Positions 8,997 to 14,698 of a stretch of 32,243 bases of DNA are shown here, in pieces (the stretch's first letter is position 1; each line of letters starts with the position of its first letter). A program made the position numbers and the translations under genes. The notes beneath the pieces were generated by a model. The model saw only the letters and a list, made by a program, of their open reading frames with translations, had not been told where the DNA came from and did no database searches. This DNA comes from Microcaldota archaeon. GTDB lineage: Archaea; Micrarchaeota; Micrarchaeia; Micrarchaeales; Micrarchaeaceae. The stretch is taken from contig JAKAVF010000042.1 of the NCBI GenBank assembly GCA_021827605.1, positions 1 to 32,243 on the forward strand, written 5' to 3'.

Positions 8997-9310
8997 GCAT
9001 GAGCATGGATCCTAGGAAAGAGGCGAAAAAGCTAGGCTACAAGATAAGGTATGTAAACCATGACAGCATAAGAAAGGAGGTAGCCTGCTATAACGTTGTA
9101 TTTAACGGGAAAAGGATCGCACCGAAGGCCGCGCTGGAACGGTTGCACATTCCAAAGAACGAAATATGGATCTCAAGAAAGTATAAGAAGCATGGAGGAC
9201 TAATACTCTTCCATGAATTAAGGGAGATAGCCTACAGGTCGAGGGGCTACTCAGAGAAGAAAGCACACGAAATGGCAAGAAAGGCTGAAAGATTGTACAG
9301 GCCCGATTAG
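8993..9310 (+). CDS. Small basic protein with HELRE zincin-like motif
   Basis: 105 residues starting at ATG 8993 inside the 4-nt overlap with the previous gene; ATGs at 8999 and 9005 follow in frame. The C-terminal half holds LILFHELREIAYRSRGYS followed by KKAHEMA, that is HExxE with a second His 16 residues later, a pattern that could bind a metal as in compact zincin-like proteins. The N-terminal half is basic and beta-rich. Proteolytic activity is not shown: the motif is HELRE, so the second His of HExxH is Glu. The stop codon TAG (9308-9310) lies inside the D-arm start of tRNA-Asn, so gene and tRNA overlap by 10 nt. Confidence 0.7.
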   Translation: MSMSMDPRKEAKKLGYKIRYVNHDSIRKEVACYNVVFNGKRIAPKAALERLHIPKNEIWISRKYKKHGGLILFHELREIAYRSRGYSEKKAHEMARKAERLYRPD

Positions 9311-9372
9311 CTCAGCGGTAGAGCGACTGGCTGTTAACCAGTAGGTCGCAGGTTCGATCCCTGCATCGGGCG
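9301..9372 (+). tRNA. tRNA-Asn (GUU), integration target
   Basis: Full cloverleaf: acceptor GCCCGAT pairs with ATCGGGC, D-stem GCTC/GAGC, anticodon stem ACTGG/CCAGT around loop CTGTTAA (anticodon GTT), T-stem GCAGG/CCTGC with loop TTCGATC, discriminator G. No CCA is encoded. The 5' end overlaps the preceding coding sequence by 10 nt. From 9320 onward the sequence is repeated at 18668-18722, so this tRNA is the insertion site of the element and its 3' half is the left attachment copy. Confidence 0.97.
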
Positions 9373-9374
9373 CT
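9320..9374 (+). repeat. attL (tRNA-Asn 3' part)
   Basis: 55 nt matching 18668-18722 at 52 positions. The differences are 9327 C/18675 T, 9341 G/18689 A and 9356 G/18704 A. Confidence 0.92.
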
Positions 9375-9570
9375 CAAGTTTTTCGAGAGCGATGCCACGT
9401 TCGGAGCTAATCAGCATCCACGCTTCAAGCCAAGCAAAAACAGAGAAATCAGGTTCGAATTCAGAGAGCTTTTAGACGCTTTGGAAGAGGTTGCAAAAAC
9501 GCTGCCTCAGTCGAAGCTTGAAGAGATGAAGGCTTCGCTGCACAAGGTCTATAGTTACGGACATAAATAA
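9322..9570 (+). pseudogene. Integrase, middle fragment (intC part 1)
   Basis: An open frame runs out of the tRNA (SDWLLTSRSQVRSLHRAL) into KFFESDATFGANQHPRFK and a helical segment (FEFRELLDALEEVAKTLP), reaching ...SLHKVY at 9552 and then stopping at TAA 9568-9570 inside the IS end. There is no start codon of its own: the natural N-terminus is at the other end of the element (18622 onward). Joined to 10660-11364 after removing the IS, the frame is continuous. It corresponds to the core-binding region of the tyrosine recombinase, upstream of the catalytic domain. Confidence 0.85.
9552..9568 (+). repeat. IS630 left terminal inverted repeat
   Basis: Reads TAGTTACGGACATAAAT, inward from the left end. 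It contains the stop codon of the transposase ORF B (9555-9557). Confidence 0.8.
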
Positions 9571-10073
9571 CGTTGTATATTGAGATTAAACCTTTTGTAC
9601 CTGTAGTAGTGCGTCACCCTTTTTCTGAACTCATCATATGTGTCGTATATCTTGCTTCCTACAAGATAATCCTTACTCTGGTGCCAGCATTCTTCTGTGG
9701 GATTCAACTTTGAGGCTGCAGTGGGAAACGATACGACCTTTATGCAATCTTTATTTGCTCTGAGGTACTTCTTCACCCTCCAATGGTTGTGATATCCTGC
9801 CTTATCCCAAAACAAAATGAACCTCCTGTATCGATTCTTAAGAAGATATAGGAATTTTAGGGAAGTCTTCCAGTTGAACTTCCCAATATACTTCTTCTTG
9901 GCATTCTTGTCTGGATTTTTCATTCGTTTGTCATCCAAGACGAGAAAAAGTTGCTTCTTTTTCCTTGTCACTGCACCGAAAAGGTATAGTTTTCTTTTTG
10001 AACCTGTCGTCATTCTTATCGGAGTTTGTCCTTTCTTTATCCAAACTGCCTTGGAAATGGAGTCATAGTACAT
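9555..10073 (-). CDS. IS630 transposase, C-terminal DDE part (ORF B)
   Basis: 172 residues from the first ATG, but the protein-coding frame is open further upstream to the A-run at 10137-10144 and includes EDES, holding the first catalytic Asp, just before that ATG. The other DDE-type residues are in FILFWDKAGYHNHW (second Asp) and LNPTEECW (Glu). This is the RNase H-like catalytic domain that cuts and joins DNA at TA targets. Because the first Asp is upstream of the ATG, ORF B alone would be inactive; it needs fusion to ORF A through a -1 frameshift. The stop lies inside the terminal repeat. Confidence 0.85.
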   Translation of the reverse strand: MYYDSISKAVWIKKGQTPIRMTTGSKRKLYLFGAVTRKKKQLFLVLDDKRMKNPDKNAKKKYIGKFNWKTSLKFLYLLKNRYRRFILFWDKAGYHNHWRVKKYLRANKDCIKVVSFPTAASKLNPTEECWHQSKDYLVGSKIYDTYDEFRKRVTHYYRYKRFNLNIQRYLCP

Positions 10074-10123
10074 GATAGACTCGTCTTCGCATATTATCTC
10101 CCAGTTCTTTGGCGTTTCTTTAA

Positions 10124-10609
10124 TTATTCTTTTCGCTTTTTTTTAAACTGGTAGACTGCAGGTTTGCTCATTCTTCTATTCTCAGATCTAGGAACAACCA
10201 TGGCAAATCCCCACTTGTGGGCGATTCTGGTGATATGCCGATCTGTATAAACAACACCGGTCTCTTTGATAATGGTCTCCTTTATTCGTTTTGTTTCCCA
10301 TCCATATGGACTGCTTTCAAGTATAGATATTATCTTCTCTTTCTTCTTTTCTGGAATTTCAGATGGCCTTCCCGGAGGAGTTTTATATCTCAAACCTTCA
10401 ATGCCATCTTTACTATATGCAGCAACTATCAATCCAAGATGATTATAAGACATGTTTGCTTCTTTTGCAACATCTCTCCTTGGTCTTTTACTACATAGAA
10501 GTATGAGTCGGTATCTCTGCCACATCTTCACGTCTTTCTCCCTATGGAGAAGCCCCTTCAATCTCCCCTTGTCGCCCTTTCGAAGGGCCAATAAAACTGC
10601 CGGTCTCAT
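10124..10609 (-). CDS. IS630 transposase, N-terminal DNA-binding part (ORF A)
   Basis: 161 residues. Residues 30-75 form a helix-turn-helix (RDVAKEANMSYNHLGLIVAAYSKDGIEGL) followed by a GRPSEIPEKK linker and a second HTH-like region (WETKRIKETIIKETGV and YTDRHITRIAHKWGF), the paired-HTH layout of IS630 transposases that bind the terminal repeats. The frame ends soon after an A-run (YQFKKKRKE stop) where the catalytic half continues in the -1 frame. The fused product would be about 340 residues, normal for the family. Confidence 0.85.
   Translation of the reverse strand: MRPAVLLALRKGDKGRLKGLLHREKDVKMWQRYRLILLCSKRPRRDVAKEANMSYNHLGLIVAAYSKDGIEGLRYKTPPGRPSEIPEKKKEKIISILESSPYGWETKRIKETIIKETGVVYTDRHITRIAHKWGFAMVVPRSENRRMSKPAVYQFKKKRKE
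10135..10147 (-). other. Candidate -1 ribosomal frameshift site in the transposase
   Basis: Minus strand TTT AAA AAA AAG CGA (zero frame of ORF A) contains the classic slippery heptamer A_AAA_AAG. Slipping by -1 gives AAA then GCG and continues through TPKNWEIICEDES into ORF B. Without slippage ORF A ends four codons after the run. A simple one-base indel would look the same. Confidence 0.6.
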
Positions 10610-10642
10610 AAAGTCGCCTTTAAGATACCATTATACCACAAG

Positions 10643-10659
10643 ATTTAAGTCTTTTACTA
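10643..10659 (-). repeat. IS630 right terminal inverted repeat
   Basis: On the minus strand reads TAGTAAAAGACTTAAAT, matching the left end at 13 of 17 positions. TA at 10660-10661 is the right target-site copy. Confidence 0.8.
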
Positions 10660-11364
10660 TACAAGAAGAGGTTTATAACCGACAATAGACCGAAGTACGG
10701 CAGCATAAACAAAGGCTTCACTGAACTTGAACTGCAACATTTCCTCAGAAATGTTAAAAACGACAAGTTCAGGCTTCTTTTCAAGTATCAGGCTTATCTC
10801 GGCCTTCGAGTTGGAGAAGTTTCAAAGTTGCAGGTAAGCAACATCAACTTCGACAAACGAGAGCTGACGCTGATGAACGAAAAGTCAAAGAAAACTGACA
10901 CTCTGCTCATACCGCTAGAACTCTTTAAAGAGACAATAGAGTTCGTAAGCGGATATGCAAAAGAGATAAAGTCGGCAGGCGGCTATCTCTTCTTCAAAGA
11001 CCACACTTACAATACAAGAAACACCGAGCAGCACATAGACGTAAATTACGCCCGCAAGGTGTTCCGCGAAACCATAATAACATCAAACTTGAATGAAAAC
11101 TATGGCTATTCGGAAGAGACGTATCCTGACCACAAAGAAAGGCGTCTCTACCGGCTTACGACACATAGCCTTCGCCACTATGCAATAACGCATTTCGCGA
11201 AGGCAACAAACGGCAACGTAGTGCTCGCCAGCAGATTCGCTAGGCATTCCAAACCGACCATGACCATGCGTTATATAGGAAGAGACAACGAAGAGCTGTT
11301 CAAAAACATAGACTTCGCGTTCTCGGATAAAATGAGAACCATAAAAGAGTCGTTTCCAAGGTGA
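10660..11364 (+). pseudogene. Integrase, C-terminal catalytic fragment (intC part 2)
   Basis: The frame continues from the interrupted gene at TAC (10660-10662): YKKRFITDNRPKYGSIN, then the tyrosine recombinase catalytic domain with Arg in YLGLRVGEVSKL, HSLRHYAITHF (His-x-x-Arg), RHSKPTMTMRYIG (second His and the nucleophile Tyr) and a C-terminal SFPR. All catalytic positions are intact. Internal TTG or ATG codons could start a shortened product (for example from 10828), but that would lose the first Arg. Together with the middle and N-terminal pieces it gives a protein of about 326 residues, normal for SSV-type integrases. Now broken by the IS. Confidence 0.88.
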
Positions 11365-11368
11365 TCTT

Positions 11369-11482
11369 ATGGCAAGGTATATAAACTTCAACTGCGTGAA
11401 AATAGTCAAGACACGCGCTTCTAGCAACGCTATACAAACGGCTAGTTCCTCGGTAAGGTGTTGTAAATTTCCTAGAAGTTAG
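11369..11482 (+). CDS. Possible small ORF after the integrase
   Basis: 37-codon frame (MARYINFNCVKIVKT...) with GGTGAT 3 nt before ATG; the binding site overlaps the integrase stop codon, which would give coupled translation. The second half is Ser- and Cys-rich and shows no domain. It may be a small basic protein or a chance frame. Confidence 0.3.
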   Translation: MARYINFNCVKIVKTRASSNAIQTASSSVRCCKFPRS

Positions 11483-11526
11483 CGTATGCTTTAAAATAAC
11501 CTAAATCCATCAATAGGTGAGTGTGA

Positions 11527-13422
11527 ATGTCAAATCAAACAGATTATACAAAAATGGTGTCCTTTCCTATGTCGGGAAAAACCAGAACAATAACAGCACA
11601 AATTGTTTCTGAATTAATGGCCATTGCTCCAATAGACGCAATCGAAGCTGGTGTTGTGAAGTACTTCCTTTATAAAAACCACATTAAAAACGTGCAAAAT
11701 TTACTTATAAAGAGTCTCACATCATCTGAAGCAGCAAAGCCAATATTTGACTATTTAGTAGAGAACAACCTAGAATTAGATATCCTAGATGTAGAGAAGC
11801 TCTTCGAACTTCTCATTCCAGAAAAAGATAAGCAATTGAACGGAGCTGTCTATACGCCTTCTTATATCGTTGACTATATAATCAGCATAACAGTAAACAG
11901 AATAGGTTATGTATGCGATCCCGCCTGCGGTTCGGGCGCTTTCCTATTAAGAGTATTAAAAAAGTTCAAGCAAATTGAATCAGATATTCCGTATACAGAA
12001 CTCCTCGAAAAATATGTGTATGGACTTGATATCTTGGATTACGCTATCCGTAGAGCAAAAATAATCTTGAGCCTCTTTTTACTAATTAATGGCGAGGACA
12101 AACCTGAAATCAACTTTAATCTTGTCATCGCGAATAGTCTTAAAGCAAACTGGAAAACCTTCTTCCCAACAATATCCTCCGGCTTTGATTTTATAGTTAG
12201 CAATCCACCATATGTAAGAATCCAGGACCTCTCCACCAGCAATAAAACAGCCTTAGCAAACCGTTGGATTGCAGCAGGAAAAGGCAACTTTAATATATAT
12301 TTTGCCTTCTTTGAATTGGGTTTTAACTTCTTGAACCCCTCCGGAAAGCTTGGTTATATAACACCTAATAACTACTTTACTTCATTATCCGGAGTCAGTC
12401 TACGCTCATATCTATCGGGAAAAGCAGCAATAACAAAAATAGTAAATTTCAACCATTTAAAACTTTTTGAAAATGCCCAAACCTATACGTGCCTGACTTT
12501 CCTAGAGAAATCTTATAAAGAAGACTATTTCGAATATTGCTATGTGGATGACAAAAATCTTCTCAAGAATCTTAGTGGATTAAAATTTAGCAAATACTAT
12601 TTCGCATGGTTAAACAACAAAAAATGGCGTCTCATGCCCGAGAATGATTATCGTAATATAAAAAAGATTGAGACAGCTGGTCTCCCACTAGGTAAAATTT
12701 GTCCAATTAAGGTTGGTATTGCAACTCTGAAAGATACTGTATTTTTTGTAGAAGACCTCGAAGGCGAATATTGTAAGGCATCCGCTAGTGGAAAAGAGTA
12801 CAACGTAGAGAAATCAATAACAAGAAAGGTGGTAAAAATCTCTTCCGTAGACAACGAAGAAGATATTCGTATGGATAAAAGACGAATAATTTTCCCGTAC
12901 GAAAAGATTGGTGGAACTTACAAACTTATACCTGAAACTAAGCTTAAGTTACAGTATCCAAATGCTTATGAATATTTGTTAGCTTCAAAAACGATTCTAG
13001 CCAAAAGAGATAAAGGTAAAAAAAGTTATCCTGCTTGGTATGCATTGGGAAGAACGCAAGGCATGGACTTCAAAGGTCCTCGTTTATATACTCGTACTTT
13101 TTCGCACTATCCGCATTTTATGTTAGATACGGCAGAAGACAACCTTTTCTGCAATGGGTATGCCGTCTTTATTAAAAAACCACAAATGAAGCACGTTAAA
13201 GCCATTCAAAGAATATTAAATTCAGAACTTATGGGTTACTATGTAAAAAGAACCAGCGTTGAGATAGAAGGTGATTATCAGTGCTATCAGAAAAACTTTA
13301 TCGAAAACTTCTCTATTCCTGATTTAACAGAAGCGGATTGGAATTATCTAGACACTGAGTCAGACTCTGCAAAAATAAATGAACGCCTATTGAGAATTTA
13401 TTCCCTCCATTCATTATTTTAA
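11527..13422 (+). CDS. N6-adenine DNA methyltransferase (Eco57I/TaqI-like)
   Basis: 631 residues; start ATG 11527 with GGTGAG 5 nt upstream. The SAM-binding motif I is DPACGSGAFL (about res 137-146) and motif IV is SNPPYVRIQD (about res 225), the NPPY form of amino-methyltransferases acting on adenine. A motif X-like YTPSYIVDYI precedes motif I, so the order is X-I-IV (gamma class). The C-terminal half (about 290-620) fits a target-recognition region, with TRTFSHYPHFMLD and AEDNLFCNGYAVF as in type II and IIG enzymes. No N-terminal nuclease is fused. Its 3' end overlaps that of the putative endonuclease on the other strand by 9 nt. The gene is visibly more AT-rich than the chromosomal genes, a sign of transfer. 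Confidence 0.9.
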   Translation: MSNQTDYTKMVSFPMSGKTRTITAQIVSELMAIAPIDAIEAGVVKYFLYKNHIKNVQNLLIKSLTSSEAAKPIFDYLVENNLELDILDVEKLFELLIPEKDKQLNGAVYTPSYIVDYIISITVNRIGYVCDPACGSGAFLLRVLKKFKQIESDIPYTELLEKYVYGLDILDYAIRRAKIILSLFLLINGEDKPEINFNLVIANSLKANWKTFFPTISSGFDFIVSNPPYVRIQDLSTSNKTALANRWIAAGKGNFNIYFAFFELGFNFLNPSGKLGYITPNNYFTSLSGVSLRSYLSGKAAITKIVNFNHLKLFENAQTYTCLTFLEKSYKEDYFEYCYVDDKNLLKNLSGLKFSKYYFAWLNNKKWRLMPENDYRNIKKIETAGLPLGKICPIKVGIATLKDTVFFVEDLEGEYCKASASGKEYNVEKSITRKVVKISSVDNEEDIRMDKRRIIFPYEKIGGTYKLIPETKLKLQYPNAYEYLLASKTILAKRDKGKKSYPAWYALGRTQGMDFKGPRLYTRTFSHYPHFMLDTAEDNLFCNGYAVFIKKPQMKHVKAIQRILNSELMGYYVKRTSVEIEGDYQCYQKNFIENFSIPDLTEADWNYLDTESDSAKINERLLRIYSLHSLF

Positions 13423-14241
13423 CGCTTTTGTAGACCCGTGTCTTTGCTCATAAATCTTCAACAAATCCTCAATAAAGCTACTAATAGTCAGACCCTCTAT
13501 TTCATACCTTTTCCCCTCACTTTTTTCAATGAAACCCTCCTTTATCAGGTCTTCCGTAGAAGATATTACCTTTGGCTCTTTACCCCTAAAATCAACAATC
13601 AAAAGGCAAACCCGTTCGTATTTATGCTCCGCTCCTTTTACAGATATTCTGCTATTAAGCTCTTGGAATGCAGGTATGTACTTTATTGGAAGCTTCTCTC
13701 TAAACTCTATCGCCTTTCGCTCAATTGCATCAGAATCATAAGCATACAACGGCACCATATATAGCTCTCCCATCACCAATTCTGGCGTCCTAAGATGTAA
13801 ATTAAGCGGTTCGGCAAAAGTTCTCTCAAACAGAGTATCAAAGTTCTTCGATAAACTGCTTAACTGGCTTCTGATGTTTATACAAAGACTCTTAGACATA
13901 ATCGGCTTCCCAAGTTTGTCTGTCTCTCCAGCTAAAACTCCCTCTAGTATCTCCTCCGGCTTTGGATTTTCTGGCAAAACCGAAACATCCTGATCTTTTT
14001 CCTTCAAGAATCCAGCCATCTTAATTTCGGGACTATTATGTCCTAAAGGTGGAAATATCTTGGCAGGTGCTACGCCAGCACTTACCAACTCTGCTTTTAT
14101 ATATTCATGCAAAATCGCAATAAGCTTTTTCGAACGAATGAGAGACGTGGTCCCTGCACCGCCATCCTTTACTATCGCCGCTTCGTAAGTACTCTTAATT
14201 TTCGTCAATGCCGCAATTAAGTTCTTGCCATCTTTATCCAT
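13414..14241 (-). CDS. Putative type II restriction endonuclease
   Basis: 275 residues from ATG 14241, preferred over GTG 14250 because AGTGAT lies about 4 nt before it. The region GHNSPEIKMAGFLKEKDQDV (about res 85-105) has a Glu, a Lys and a QDV end resembling the catalytic strand of some PD-(D/E)XK restriction enzymes, and the length suits a type II enzyme. The rest shows mixed helix/strand segments with no other landmark. The strongest argument is position: it is convergent with the methyltransferase with overlapping 3' ends, as in restriction-modification pairs. The family and target sequence are not recognised, and a different element-borne function cannot be excluded. Confidence 0.6.
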   Translation of the reverse strand: MDKDGKNLIAALTKIKSTYEAAIVKDGGAGTTSLIRSKKLIAILHEYIKAELVSAGVAPAKIFPPLGHNSPEIKMAGFLKEKDQDVSVLPENPKPEEILEGVLAGETDKLGKPIMSKSLCINIRSQLSSLSKNFDTLFERTFAEPLNLHLRTPELVMGELYMVPLYAYDSDAIERKAIEFREKLPIKYIPAFQELNSRISVKGAEHKYERVCLLIVDFRGKEPKVISSTEDLIKEGFIEKSEGKRYEIEGLTISSFIEDLLKIYEQRHGSTKALK

Positions 14242-14281
14242 AAATATCACTCATAATATTTAGATGGATAATTTAAGAACT

Positions 14282-14698
14282 TTAGTCCTGCCCAAGTTTA
14301 GCATATCTTTGCTGTTTTAATGATAAAACGTAGATAGGCACACCAAAATTAAATCTTTCCGCTCTCTCCGTACTCCCTTTCAAATACCCATAACCGGTAA
14401 TACCGATAGCAATATCTGGTTTTATCTGAACAATCTTCTGAAAACTCTTGTATTTCACGTTATATTTGTGATCGTATTCGATAGCAACCCTAAACTTACC
14501 TTTCCTAGCGACTAGGTCTATCCTTCCAGACCTACCGCTCTTATCCGTCATAGCGTATATCGGATATTCCTTCGTAGTGTAGAAGCCTGCTTCTCTGAAT
14601 ATCCGCTCTATATCGCTTACAGTGTCGTTATGTTCTTGATATGGGCTAACTTTGATGAGCTTGTAGAGTATTGGTTTCATATCATAAGCTTCGGTCAT
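14282..14698 (-). CDS. Small PD-(D/E)XK-like nuclease
   Basis: 138 residues. A central GRIDLVARKGKFRVAIEYD stretch places Asp61 and Glu74 with the spacing of the PD-(D/E)XK fold, though the usual Lys is Asp76 (E-Y-D); Lys84 and Lys88 in the following helix might substitute. A strand KPDIAIGITGYG follows, as in Holliday-junction-resolvase-like and plasmid nucleases. The start ATG overlaps the stop of the upstream ATPase gene by 4 nt (ATGA), so translation is coupled and the two proteins probably act together. Catalytic activity is inferred only from the motif pattern. Confidence 0.6.
   Translation of the reverse strand: MTEAYDMKPILYKLIKVSPYQEHNDTVSDIERIFREAGFYTTKEYPIYAMTDKSGRSGRIDLVARKGKFRVAIEYDHKYNVKYKSFQKIVQIKPDIAIGITGYGYLKGSTERAERFNFGVPIYVLSLKQQRYAKLGQD

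Larger units (their letters stand above)
9552..10659 (-). mobile_element. IS630/Tc1-mariner family insertion sequence
   Basis: About 1108 bp, flanked by TA dinucleotides (9550-9551 and 10660-10661), the target duplication typical of this family. The terminal inverted repeats match at 13 of 17 positions (TAGT-A--GAC-TAAAT). It carries a two-frame DDE transposase on the minus strand. It lies inside the integrase gene, and removal of 1110 nt (IS plus one TA) leaves the integrase frame intact. Confidence 0.9.

Noticed and set aside
12039-12287. Minus-strand frames inside the methyltransferase
   Set aside because: Antisense shadows of a gene with clear SAM-binding and NPPY motifs.
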